A DNA stretch of 64,000 nt from Podarcis raffonei (lineage: Eukaryota; Chordata; Lepidosauria; Squamata; Lacertidae), in the NCBI RefSeq assembly GCF_027172205.1, contig NC_070614.1:4307001-4371000 (forward strand), read 5' to 3'. Position numbers and translations under genes: made by a program. Under the pieces are notes generated by a model that was not told the DNA's origin, did not search any database, and saw only the letters and a list, made by a program, of their open reading frames with translations. Positions 9,456 through 20,782 of this stretch are shown here, one piece after another. Numbering within the stretch: position 1 is the first letter of the stretch; the number at the start of each line of letters is the position of its first letter.

Positions 9456-11105
9456 CTAAAGGACCCATCTTTCAAGAGAGCCTGCCAGATAATCACAAGG
9501 TAAAAGCGCAAACATTTCCTGTGCTAGAATTGATCAAACTCAAAGCAGATATTCCAGTACCTTTGCTTCATTCCTGCTTCATCTGCTGCAACTCATCTGC
9601 TCACAACGGTGACCTACAAAGACACTGAATTGGTAGGACCAATTTTATTCCACAATGCAGAGGCAACAGAAGAAGCCAGCTTAATTGAGAAGCTGCCTTC
9701 AGTGTGGAAGTTTCAGGGCAAAACATGAGGAAAAAATAGTATCAAATAGGAGCTCATAACAGAACTAGATTTGCAAAATCATTCTGGGACACCAAATAAC
9801 CACTGCTATTCTTCAGAATCTTGTATATATGTTTTTAGCAGCAGCCCCACAAACAGAGCAGAAATCCTTTTTGTTTTACTCCCCGACAGGCAGCCCTGTC
9901 AGTCCGTTCCTGAGTGACCATTTTATGTCTTACATGGTTACAGCAGTTAGTAACCTGCTTATTCAATAGTAAATGAGGCACAGACTAGAGCATGGCATCT
10001 AAATACTTGGTTACAAATCGGTGCCAATTTCCATTGTGGTATTTAACAACAAAAAAACTGTTGTTCTTCACCATGTTTCCACCAAACAATTTTGTCTATA
10101 TAGTGCTCCAAATATCTGACAAAAAGCTGACTTAGAGATTTTTAAAAATATCCCCTCCCACCCTGGTTTCAGATGGCTAGGATATGCTTCCTGAAATCAA
10201 AGGAATCTCAAGGATTGATTTAATTTTAGCCATATAGTATCTACTTTGGTGTAGCAGGTGGAGAGAAGTTGGATATAAAGTTCCCATAGGTCATCAGTGA
10301 ATGAGACACAAACGTGGAACCTAACATCTGAATTTGAAGTCTTGACATGATTAGACATAAGTTTTGTGGTTTGATGGGACTAACCGGGACACAATGTTTT
10401 GAATGAAAGTAAGGGGTGGGGGAACATCTTGGGATGTGCTTGAATACTTTGTACACAATCTTAATAAAAAAAAGTATGTTTTCCACAATTCAGGTGCATT
10501 CAGCCTGATAACGTGGAAGGTACATTTTGGGATGTTGGGGGGGGGAGAGATGGGATGTAAATAGCTGTTCTCTGGTAAAGGTCAGAATTTGGTTATAGTC
10601 CAGACTTTGGGAAGATAAAAATAGTATAAATTGGTCAATCCAAGAGAGGCCAGTTTGTCCTTCTCCCCTCACAGGAGGCCCCATAGGCTTATCCCATTGG
10701 TCTAATCAAGAGATGGCTGATGGCTCTTGACACCTACTCTGCTGTAACTACTACTACTGATGTTAAGATTACTTGGCTGAGAATGTGCTCATCTTTCTGC
10801 TCTGTTTTGTATCAAATCTATCCTGTAATGTTAAAAGCCAGCTGTGTTGAAACCCACTGGAAACAACCATTCCCCAATATCCAGGGTCTTCCTGTGAATC
10901 CTCACTGTGAAGACATTCATTGGCAACTGGCAAATAATTTAACTGATTTGGCCGAAATCAGGGACCTCTCTGTTAAGAAGGTCCAGCCCCAAACTTAGGC
11001 AGACCCACATACATTTTTGGTCCTTCAACCCCACTTTATTTTTAGTTTGACTAGCAGGTGACTGGGTGGTGTAGTGCTATGTGAGCAGAAGGATATCTGT
11101 GTTTT
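9456..11105. other. Non-coding stretch, no gene seen
   Basis: Several 60-92 codon frames occur on both strands; none shows a domain, signal peptide or splice-bounded exon. A G-run of nine lies near 10538. Confidence 0.4.
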
Positions 11106-11109
11106 CCTG

Positions 11110-11325
11110 AAAAGGTTGAGAGCACAGTGTGCAGCAGCTATCAAAAAGGCAAAATCCATGCTCGAAATCATGAGGAAAGGAAAATAAAATTGTCAATATC
11201 AAATGCTGTTGTACAAATTTATGATGTGACCACATACGGAATTCTGTGTACAGTTATGGTCACTTTGCCTCAAAAAGGATGTTGTAGAGTTGGAAAAGGT
11301 TTAGAAAAGGGAAACTAAAAAGATA
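11110..11325 (+). mobile_element. CR1/L3-like LINE fragment
   Basis: The DNA GTGCAGCAGCTATCAAAAAG through CTTTGCCTCAAAAAGGATG and GTAGAGTTGGAAAAGG corresponds to the CR1/L3 reverse-transcriptase C-terminal stretch 'AA-KKA-SML-I-RKG...LVTLPQKGC--VGKG'. It is a decayed, 5'- and 3'-truncated piece, related to the longer copy at 36.33 kb. Confidence 0.65.
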
Positions 11326-12346
11326 AAGGGAGGTTTTGTTTTGCTTTTAGTCCATGGAAGTCTTGGTTTTAATAAAAGCCGAAATTTCATCGTATTTCAT
11401 ATGTTAATACATTGCTGTATGGCATATCTGAGGAAAAATAAGAACCCAATGAAAACTGAGCATTTTTTGTGTCGTGCTGTTTTTTTCCTGGTATGCCAAA
11501 ACATGTGAAACTTTCAGAATATAAAAATACAGGGTGCCAGATGTTAAAATGTGCTAATCTTTTATGAAGTGTTCATTTTCTGCCAGTAATCTAAAAACTT
11601 AAAATGAGTATGGTTATATTTAGCATTGTTGGGATGTTTTAGCTGTGTTGGTCCCAGAGAAGAGACAAACAACTTCTGTTGCTGAGCTGCTACGAGATCT
11701 TCTTAGATCAAATGTTCTTCCTTCGTTGCTCCCAGAAAATAAAAGGCACTACTCCATGTCTTGAATTATTTGCTTGCTTCCCAAAAGGACCAAAACCGCT
11801 CAACAGAATCCTGTGCATTTATTTATTTATTTTGTTAGGGTGACCCATTCCTTCCATCAGGGGTGCAGACAAGAGAGTGCAGGTGGCACAGCTCAGAGAG
11901 GCTAACCCATGGCCAAAGATTGTGCACACATATAATGGGGGAAGGGTTGAATGCAGATAGATTCATCTGCTGAAAATTCTGTCAGCAGCACAGCTATCCA
12001 ACATATCAGATAGATTCGCATTATGAAAGGACTCGCAGACTTCAAGCCTCAACTCAACTTTTATTTTAGCACATAAATGAGCAACAAGCAATCCAAAGTC
12101 ATGTGACCATAAGGGATCCCAAGGACTCAGAATACCCCCTCATAAGGGTGGGATGCAGGACCTTTTTATAAATGTTGATATGGGGTGGGGGGTTCTCTTG
12201 GGAGGCAGCGTATAAATACTCTCTCTCACACACCACCCTCCCAGCAGCAAGAGGTTTCAAGTGCATTCCTAAGGTTTGGTTTCCTTGGAATGAAATCCAC
12301 GGGAAACATATGACATTTCTATGATAAAATATTGATTTATTATTTA
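11326..12346. other. Non-coding stretch, no gene seen
   Basis: AT-rich sequence with an ATTTATTTATTTATT run near 11820. Nothing else is identified. Confidence 0.4.
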
Positions 12347-12579
12347 CAGTGGTACCTCGGTTTACAAACCTAATCCGTTCCGGAAGTCCATTCTTAAACC
12401 AAAACCGTTCTTAAACCGAGGCGCACTTTCCCTTATGAGGCCTCCCGCCACTGGTGCCCTTCCACCATTTGGATTCTGTTCTTAGACTGAGGTAAATTTC
12501 TCAAACCAAGACACTACTTGTGGAGTTTGTAAACTGAATCGTTCTTAAACCAGACGATTCTTAAACCGAGGTACCACTG
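12347..12579. mobile_element. Tigger-like MITE 3
   Basis: It starts CAGTGGTACCTCGGTTTA and ends TTAAACCGAGGTACCACTG, with TA on both sides. The interior repeats the motif TTCTTAAACC. No coding capacity. It is more symmetrical at its ends than copies 1 and 5. Confidence 0.92.
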
Positions 12580-12889
12580 TACATGTATAAGCAGGCTCAG
12601 CATAAGGTGAAAAGGCTCACAGAAATAGCATCCCAACTAATCTTACTCTAGACAATACAACAGCTTTGAATTCATGCAGAGAGCAAATCTGGCCTCTGTG
12701 TTTTTCCAGCACCAGCCACAGGAGAAAACTGGCTGAGTAATTCTCATTTATGCTCATCTTCAACCAGTGAAAGGAGGAGGGAAGCTGAACCCTGATTCCC
12801 AAATGGTTCTCTCCTCCCACTTTGGCCAATCCATTCAGTGACACCTCCTTAGCAAAAGCCAGGTTGTTGACCATTCTTCCAGAGCCACC

Positions 12890-13400
12890 TGTATCGTCTA
12901 ATACCAGTGTACTGGAAGAAGCAAAGATCACCAGTGTTGAAGCAATGATTCTTCAACATCACCTTCATTGGACTGGTCATGTTGTGCGGATGCCTGATTA
13001 TTATCTTCCAAAGCAACTACTCTATTCTGAACTTAGAAATGGAAAGCGTAATGCTGGTGGTCAACAAAAGCAGTTTAAAGACAAATCTTTAAAAATGTAG
13101 TATAAACACCAACAAACTTGCCTGCAAGTGCTGCAATTGGAGAACAGCCTTTACCAAAGGTGTCATGGGCTTTGAAGACACTCAAACTCAGAACGCAAGG
13201 GAGAAACGTGCTAAGAGGAAGGCACGCTTGGCAAATCCACACTGTGGTCAACTCCCACCTGGAAACCAATGTCCCCACTATGGAAGGACATGTGGCTCCA
13301 GAATTTGTCTCCACAGTCACTTACAGACTCATTGTTAAAACCATGTTTATGGAAGACAATCTTACTTGAGTGATCGCCAGAGAAGAAGACTCTTCCTCCA
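12890..13400 (+). mobile_element. Non-LTR retrotransposon 3' coding fragment with C-terminal zinc-finger-like motif
   Basis: A frame gives 'ITSVEAMILQHHLHWTGHVV' followed by 'RMPDYYLPKQLLYSEL' and a K/R-rich stretch, the C-terminal region found in many animal LINEs ('WxGHVxRMxDxRLPKQxLYxEL'). A second frame from about 13160 gives 'REKRAKRKARLANPHC' and then 'CPHYGRTC.SRICLHSHLQT', like a degenerate C2H2-type finger that ends such proteins; one of the expected cysteines reads Tyr. The fragment is frameshifted and decayed. I cannot fix the clade. Confidence 0.6.
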
Positions 13401-16400
13401 AGACTCTTAGCCTCTTAGGCACTTTTGGCTAAAGATGCCAAAACTGAATTTGAATATATGAAGAATTACTCAGTTTGGTATATGAAAATTAAATTCAACC
13501 ATTAAAGAACTGTTTGTTTGTGGAAATTACCATTCAGAAAAAATCCCACCAGCATCGGAACATAACAGAATTGGAGTCATTACAAACTGGCAACAGTGAT
13601 CAGGAAAACACCTGGGGAGAGAAGTAGGTTTTCAGTAAGTGACAGGGTCACACCACCCTTGAGGCCTGCTATATTGCAGAGGGTAGCTTATTCCATAACA
13701 CAAGTACAAATCAACTAGTAAATTTGTGCCTGGGCTGTGCCATTCCAGACTGAAAGTGGGAGAAACACCAAGGTTGAATAAATTTCTATAAAAATAAAAA
13801 GTACCCTGTACGGACAACCCCAGATGTCTGGGTAAAGAATTCAAACCTTGCCTTCTACTAGTTTTGGGTGTGCAAAGATTTATTTTCCTCTTGGGAACCA
13901 TTCAACTGTTTGAAGCTGTACAATCCAGGAACCATTTTGCCAGCTCATCAGCTATTTATGTGAACAAGACAAAAAAATAATGCAATCTCGTTTGGAAAAG
14001 TAGTTGGTATAATCGAATGTTCCATCCTTGGTGGTTTTATGGACTGCTGCCATAGATACAGTTGCCCGAGCATTGCCAAAACTGTATTGAAACCTGCGCT
14101 GGTTGTTCTTATTGTAGGAAATGCCTTGGGTGTTTCAGTCGTTGAGGTTAACAAAATGGAAATCTCATTGAGTTATCTAAGATAATTGGCACGTTTTCAA
14201 GTACTAGCTCTGTTACAAGCACAGCAGGTTTAAAGAGATAGAATTTATGGCTCTAGAAAAACAAAAGCTCTTTTGAAATGTTTGCAAAACTGAAGTGACT
14301 AATTAGCTGGTGGTCCTTTTTATTTAGCCGGGGTTATTTTAATGAAACTTATTTACTATAGGAGAACCTTTGTTCACCAAAACTTTAATTTAACTGGGCT
14401 TGGGGAGGATCTATAGAGACTGATAACCAAAGCATTTGAACTATTTTCAGAGAAGTTGAACATTGCCCTTGACCTGTGGCTGAGTATGGTCAGCTACACA
14501 TTTGGCTATAGATTGTTTCCTTCTTAATACTACTCACCCCTGATGTGACTTGTGAAATTCTACATGGCTTCAATTTCTAATGTAAACTAATATCTAGCTA
14601 TTGAAACTGTTGGAAGCTTTCACGACAAGCAGAACCCATTTCCCTTAATTATTGAATATTTAAGGTGTATTCTCTAGGAGTCGGCTTGGAGAGAGTATAT
14701 GCTCTATTAATGGAGGTTTATAGAGGCTTTTACCATTCCTATGGTAACCCAGTAGAAAGGCTGTTACCATGGGGACCAACCAAGCCTATATAAACCTTCA
14801 GTCTTCATTAGAGTATCTCTGAGAGTGAATGCTTTAACAGTTAGCATTCTGGAATGGCTAACAATAATCTCTGCTTTTGGGGAGAAACGATTCTCTCTTC
14901 CTGCTGGAGATGGATTTAACTTACCAGCTTTCCAAAGATAAAATCTTCTGCCATCTTCATGCCAACTGTCCTAGAATGCAACTTCCAAAACTGCTGGATG
15001 CTGTAGGCCACATTACCACTGGCAAAATATGCTGCCCCTAAGCTACCCAAATGTTTCAAATAGATTCTGAATGTGAGGCCATTGACCAAAACACGTCCCT
15101 TTAAGATACAGGGCACTTCTAGGCTATCACTGTTTGCACATGGGATTCAGGCACATACTGGAAAATTCAGGTTCTGCCATTTAAATTGATTTGGAGCTCT
15201 TAAGCAACAAAAACCCCAGCCCCCAAATTTGACTTTTTTCTTTTTAGTAAGAAAAGTGATAGGGGGAAATGCTCTGGAAATTTACCTCCCCTCAAACAAA
15301 TCAGAATGAATGCTGAATAAACACATCACCTGGAAGCAACCAAAGTAAGAATATCTTCTTTCCAATGGGTTAGTCTTGGTTCCTGATTTGCCCTTGTATT
15401 GTTCCTTGTTTGTGTTTTGGAGAGGCTTGGGGGGGTGCCTTGTAAAAAATGTGTTAGTGCTTAAAACGTTTATTTCACTCCTTAGCCCCTGCTCCCAAAA
15501 CTTCAGCATATGCATGAAAGCTGTCATGCTTCAGGATTCAGCACACAGATAGATCCTGCATGCACATGACTACTAGGAATGAGCAAATCTGTCCATTCTG
15601 GTGTCTCTGATTCTCATTTTCCCAATATTGAGTTTACTTCTCCACATTTTCACAGATGTTTGTCTGCTTTTTTTTCAAGTCCTCATGCAAATTAAAGCGC
15701 ATTTCGGTGTAAGTGACATTATCTGTTGCTACTGATCTACGTGAGGAACTTTTGATATGCCCTTTGAGAAGCCCTTGCCATCTTTTTCACAACCTGTGTT
15801 TTACACACATCTGTTACTGTTTTGGGGAGCTAAAATGATGGCTTTGCTTTACGCTTTAAACAAGTTAATTCTTAAGTTGTTGTTTTTTTCTTGGCTTGGC
15901 TGGTGGTGCTAAAAATTAGCAGGGAAGACTGCATAAGCTAATCTCCTAGCACACATCATTTTGAGTTTATGGATGGTTGAGATATATGGCCTGGAAGCAT
16001 CTGGTGAAGGAGGAGTGGAACTAGTTCTGAGTTCTTACTTTTCTGGGTGAAGACATTTGTATTTCAAGATGATTCAATTAGGATGTCAGCAAAAATCTTT
16101 AATCTCATTAAGCAAAAGCCCCTTCGCTTCTTATTGGCTGCCTATTGGCAGTCTCTAAAGAAATGCCTTCTTCGCATCTTACTCTGCTACAAGGGATATG
16201 TCAGAACAAATCTTGCAGTAACAAGTTGCATTAACTGCTTGATGTGGGCTTTCACATGAACGTCGAGTGGAGTTCTTTAATTAGTGTTTGAGACATGAAG
16301 TGATACAGTTCTCTTCAAAAACGATTATGCTTTGTTGACCTTTTAACATAAAACTCAAAAACCCCCAAACTGTATCACTGAAAGCACCACCAAATCAATC

Positions 16401-17105
16401 ACAGAAATATGCTCTGATCCGGCTAAGGGGATCCACACCAGGCTTCTGTGCACATGGCACTTGCTAGGGGCACAAGGGGGGTGGGCATGCAACTGCACAT
16501 CTAACTGGTAAGGGTACTGTCTCTCCATGCTGTATTCCTGTGGACAGCATATGCATTCTGGTGTGCATCCCAGATTCCCAGCCCATGTTCTTCCATGCAA
16601 GTTGATGTGCCACCCCACTCATGCTCTTCTTCAATTAGTGTCACACTGAAGCCTGGTTTATGTGTAACCGGTTGAACTGGGACTACAGAATGTTGAAAAG
16701 CATTTGCAGATAAATAGATAGATAGGATATGGCTCGTGTCTTCTTTAAAAATGGTAACTCATTATTAACAAACAACCAAAACCGCCTAGCAGTGCTCAGC
16801 AAATTGGCTCTTCATTATACAGACTGTAGCATTTGAATAGTTAAGACACTTCTGGACCAGCAGAAATAAGGTAAAAGAGAAAGTGCTTAACCCTATATAA
16901 ACAAAGGATTAAAATATTGGCTTATTAATATTTTTCATATTTTATTTTCAATTTAACATCCAAATTACTGTACTTACTTATTCATCCTTTCTAGACTTCC
17001 CCTCCCCCCACCCCTGGTTTCCAGTTTCTCCCCTCTATTATCTTACACATCTTTAGTTTTCCATGGCTTATTGATATTAATACAAACAAGTACTGTATTG
17101 CACAT
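13401..17105. other. Long non-coding stretch, no gene seen
   Basis: AT-rich DNA with scattered frames under 90 codons. Around 14690-14890 a TATA-like CTATATAAACC sits downstream of inverted CCATGGT-type motifs, which could be a decayed LTR or promoter-like fragment, but I could not find terminal repeats or a target duplication. No RNA gene was recognised. Confidence 0.4.
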
Positions 17106-17106
17106 T

Positions 17107-17108
<2 letters not shown>

Positions 17109-17158
<50 letters not shown>
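17109..17158 (+). repeat. (AC)21(AT)4 microsatellite
   Basis: A run of 42 bases of AC followed by ATATATAT. It generates a poly-Cys/Val frame on the minus strand that is not a gene. Confidence 0.97.
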
Positions 17159-17159
<1 letters not shown>

Positions 17160-17334
17160 GTAGCCCATGCATCAAGCCTCATGTCTTACTATATATATTA
17201 CATGATAGGCATACAATGTGCAGTGCTTGTTTGTATCCATATTAATAAGCCAATAATTCTCTGATAACAACAAGGATGAGAATAGCAATATCCCGGAGAA
17301 ACGGTAATCTCCCTAAAACTGATCACTGGCTAAG

Positions 17335-17700
17335 AAAAGTGTGGGACATTGTGATATAGGACTTTGTCTTAGTCCCTGTGTGGTTCAAGCTTTCTATAAG
17401 TGACTTGGACAAAGGGGTAGAGTGGCTGCTTATCAGATTTTCAGATGGCCCAAATAGATAGCTAGTACCATAGTAGAACCAACACTCAAAATTATCCTGA
17501 CAGGTTAGGACAGTGAGTAAAACCCAACAAGCTGAAATTCAGCAGAGATAAATGAGAAGTCCTGTATGTATGTACAAGCAAAGTATAGGATGAGACCAGG
17601 CTTAGGAGCTGTGCATGTGAAAATTGCTGTCCTATTGCTGTCCTAGCGATCATAAATACAGTGAGAACCAGCAGGACTTTGCAAGAGGAGCCCATCTGTC
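17335..17700 (+). mobile_element. CR1/L3-like LINE fragment (palm region)
   Basis: Around 17370-17455 the DNA translates approximately as 'FKLSISDLDKGVEWLLIRFSDG', matching the CR1 block 'LFNxFIxDLDxGVECxLxKFADDTKL' with decay at the Asp-Asp pair. The following bases to about 17700 fit the downstream part in patches. Truncated and non-functional. Confidence 0.6.
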
Positions 17701-17835
17701 AAGATACTTAGTCTAAGCTTGGGGGTAGGTACCCTACCCCCCACCACAAGCCAGGATCAAATTCAGGGTACCCCAGTAAAGGGGTCCAGGGGCTGGCTTC
17801 TGTCTGAAAGCCTAGATGGGAGCCAAATAAGTAGC

Positions 17836-17977
17836 TATCTTATCTTTAAAAGACATCTGAAGGCAGCCCTGTTTAGGGAAGTTTTTAATATTTAATGCTG
17901 TACTGTTTTTAACACTCGATTGGAAGCCGCCCAGAGTGGCTGGGGAAACTCAGCCAGATGGGCAGGTTATAAATAAG

Positions 17978-18030
<53 letters not shown>
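17836..18030 (+). mobile_element. L2/CR1-group LINE 3' tail ending in (GTT)18
   Basis: The coding end 'FKRHLKAALFREVFN' is followed by GGAAGCCGCCCAGAGTGGCT, CAGCCAGATGGGCAGG and TTATAAATAA, the tail type of this family. The tail runs directly into an uninterrupted GTT run at 17977-18030. The microsatellite is best explained as an expanded LINE 3' terminal repeat. Confidence 0.75.
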
Positions 18031-19248
18031 ATGGGCCATAGAACCCCACAAGTGGCAGCCTGGCAGGATAGCCCTATAGATCTGTGTCTTGGGGGGAGTG
18101 TCCTTAACCCCCAGGATGAACCCTGATAGAGTATCAGCCAGCAACTGGATTGGTTGATTCAGGGTACATACCCTGCCCCTGTGCCAAAGCCTACTTACAT
18201 CTGTAATCAATAAAAAGTTGTGGCCATTTCGATCCAAAGACAGTGTCTTGACTTTCTTTGCTGCTCCTGCCACAGCTGCCTCCCAGTGGGGGGGCCTGCA
18301 AATACCAGTGAGAACCAGTATGGCTTTGGGAGTTTTTTTCAGTTCTCTCTCAGCACCACAAACCTTTTTATTTGTAAAGTGCTCTTCATTGTGGGAATGA
18401 TCTTCTTCATCTAAATTGCATACTGCCCTATGCCCATAGATCTCAGTGCAGTTGGCAACATAAAACCACAATATATGAAAACCAGAAAATATGTAATAAA
18501 AACAAAAGCATCATGTCATATTTCAACATATAATAGGAATTACAATGCGAAGCAGCAACTACAGTCATACCTGTTGCTCAGGCAAGGTTCCAGAATTTAA
18601 GTATTTGAAGGAAAGCGTCAGGACTGTACACATGACACGGAGGGGAAAAAAGTACTACAAGATAGTTGGCAAATAAATGAATTTCCTTATCCTACATGTC
18701 CTAAATTCAAAACTGATTGGAGGAATTATGACAATTAAACATATGAACACAAATAGCTATGTGGATTCTAACCCACATAATTGAAAGTAAGCCCCACGTA
18801 ATTCAATAGGGCTAACACTGGGTAGCCCTATTGGCTAGGCCTGTGCTTTATGAGAATCTAGGGACAAGGATTTGGGGAAGGTACAATTTGCACCATAAGG
18901 CTGGTACAGTATTCAATAAAGCTGGCCAGCACTCTGAGGTTTGTGTAAATCACCCCACCCCATTCTGGCCACCAGAGCAGTCTTCTGATGAATGGAGGGG
19001 GGAAATAAATCCTCCTCCTCAGCTGATTTGCATGGGTCAGCTGACTGGGGGGGCTGTTGTGTACCACTTTGGGGCAAACTCACTGCTGAGATGCAGCCCC
19101 CGGAAGGTTGCAAATGGTGAATGCAGCTCCCAAGCCACCCCTGATCTAGATGGTCAGGCTGCCTTACTGTTTCCACATATTTATTTTTTGTTTGTTTATT
19201 ATTTGTTTGTTTCCCCTGATGGGACTCAAGTCAGCTTATAGATAAAGG
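18031..19248. other. Non-coding stretch, no gene seen
   Basis: A 173-codon minus-strand frame (17950-18471) depends on the GTT repeat, which reads as poly-Asn; it is rejected as a gene. Around 18785-18850 GTAAGCCCCACGTAATTCAA is a fragment of a repeat common in lizards (compare 60.93 kb). Nothing else is recognised. Confidence 0.45.
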
Positions 19249-19256
19249 TAAGAATC

Positions 19257-19621
19257 ACGGGTGGCGCTGTGGTGTAAACCACAGAGCCTAGGGCTTGCCG
19301 ATCAGAAGGTCGGCAGTTCGAATCCCCGCAACGGGGTGAGCTCCTGTTGCTCCTCGGTCCCTGCTCCTGCCAACCTAGCAGTTTGAAAGCATGTCAAAGT
19401 GCAAGTAGATAAATAGGTACCGCTCCAGTGGGAAGGTAAACGGCATTTCCGTGCGCTGCTCTGGTTCGCCAAAAGCAGCTTAGTCATGCTGGTCACATGA
19501 CCCAGGAAAACTGTCTGTGGACAAACGTTGGCTCCCTCAGCCAGTAAAGCGAGATGAGCGCCACAACCCCAGAGTCGTTCGCGACTGGACTTAACTGTCA
19601 GGAGTCCTTTACCTTTACCTT
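19257..19621 (+). mobile_element. Sauria-type tRNA SINE, copy 3
   Basis: The element has head GGTGGCGCTGTGG, B box CAGTTCGAATCC, the AGTAGATAAATAGGTACCG block and a full tail with duplicated CTTTACCTTTACCTTT. An 8-bp duplication TAAGAATC lies at 19249-19256 and 19622-19629. The tail reads GACTGGACTTAACTGTCAGG, closer to BovB than other copies here. Confidence 0.9.
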
Positions 19622-19680
19622 TAAGAATCTCTACAAACATAGACAAATCGGTCATTGAAATACAATTAAACATCAATGGA

Positions 19681-19695
19681 TTATATATGTGTGTG

Positions 19696-19750
<55 letters not shown>

Positions 19751-19754
19751 ATGT
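19681..19754. repeat. (TA)n microsatellite with GT/GTAT edges
   Basis: About 43 uninterrupted bases of TA (19700-19742) flanked by GTGTGTATGT on the left and GTATGTATATG on the right. Confidence 0.97.
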
Positions 19755-20538
19755 TTAAAACAAACAAATAAATTGTAATGAAACCAGCACAGCACCAGCC
19801 CTTTTATGAAAAGCAGTCAGATTCCAAATGCCTATTGAAACAGAGAGCTTACCTTTGATACCTGGTAGTCTGCCTGATCCCTTAATATTATGCAAATACA
19901 GAGGGCGTATCTCTCCCCCCTCATTATTACTCATTTTAGCAGGCTGTCAAATCATTAAGGGTTGTTGCTTTTTAAACCTACTAACTGTGTTGCTGACTAA
20001 TTTTGATGCATTATATTTTTTATGGGCGTAGTGTTATGTGTGTGAAAAGAGGACTGCCAAAGAGCATTTCCTAATGGGCACTGAAAGGTAAAAAGTGCTT
20101 GATTAAACGAGTATTAATAGTTTTTGATGGCTGGGGTCTACTAGTTACTGCACACAGCATTCCTATTGGGGTGGAGCTGGAGGGAACCAGCTAGCAATTT
20201 GAATGCAGCCAGGAAAGGAGATGGAGGTCTGAGTTTTGTCGCTAGCTGCAACCAAAATATTCAAGGGACTTGTTTTGTATACTTTTTGCTGGGGTGGGGG
20301 CTCTGATGCTGCTGTAAAGAATAGTGTTATCCGTCTGGGGGGGTATGCCTGCTCCAGCTTCACCATGACCCACCTGTAAATTTAAAAACAAACAGATTTT
20401 ACTATAACTACAACAAACCACTATAAGACTCCAGTACTTCCCTCACAGGGAAATAGCCCTTGCAATGGATACTCCCGAGACTTCCCATAGAAGGGTTGGA
20501 GACCATTTTTCTTTAAGCTGCAGGGCCACATTCCCTTA
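19755..20538. other. Non-coding stretch, no gene seen
   Basis: Two short frames (about 67 codons each) have no recognisable features. A small G-run lies near 20337-20342. Confidence 0.4.
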
Positions 20539-20540
20539 TA

Positions 20541-20782
20541 CCGTGGTACCTCAGGTTAAGTACTTAATTCATTCCGGAGGTCTGTTCTTAACCGGAAACT
20601 GTTCTTAACCTGAAGCACCACTTTAGCTAATGGGGCCTCCTGCTGCCGCCGCACCACCGGAGCACGATTTCTGTTCTCATCCTGAAGCAAAGTTCTTAAC
20701 CCGAGGTACTATTTCTGGGTTAGCGGATTCTGCAACCTGAAGCGTCTGTAACCTGAAGCGTCTGTAACCAGAGGTACCACTG
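20541..20782. mobile_element. Tigger-like MITE 4
   Basis: Termini CCGTGGTACCTCAGGTTAAG and CCAGAGGTACCACTG are inverted repeats; the left flank is TA and the right TG, one base off. The interior resembles copy 2, with CTGAAGC repeated toward the right end, so copies 2 and 4 belong to one subfamily in opposite orientation. No coding capacity. Confidence 0.87.

Noticed and set aside
14608-14890. Possible LTR with a CTATATAAACC TATA-like box
   Set aside because: GAAAC occurs on both sides, but the right copy is not preceded by CA, so the ends do not fit.
16991-17182. Cys/Val-repeat peptide
   Set aside because: It is only the (AC)21 microsatellite read on the minus strand.
17950-18471. 173-codon minus-strand frame with a poly-Asn run
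   Set aside because: The poly-Asn is the GTT microsatellite at a LINE 3' end read backwards; the rest matches no family.
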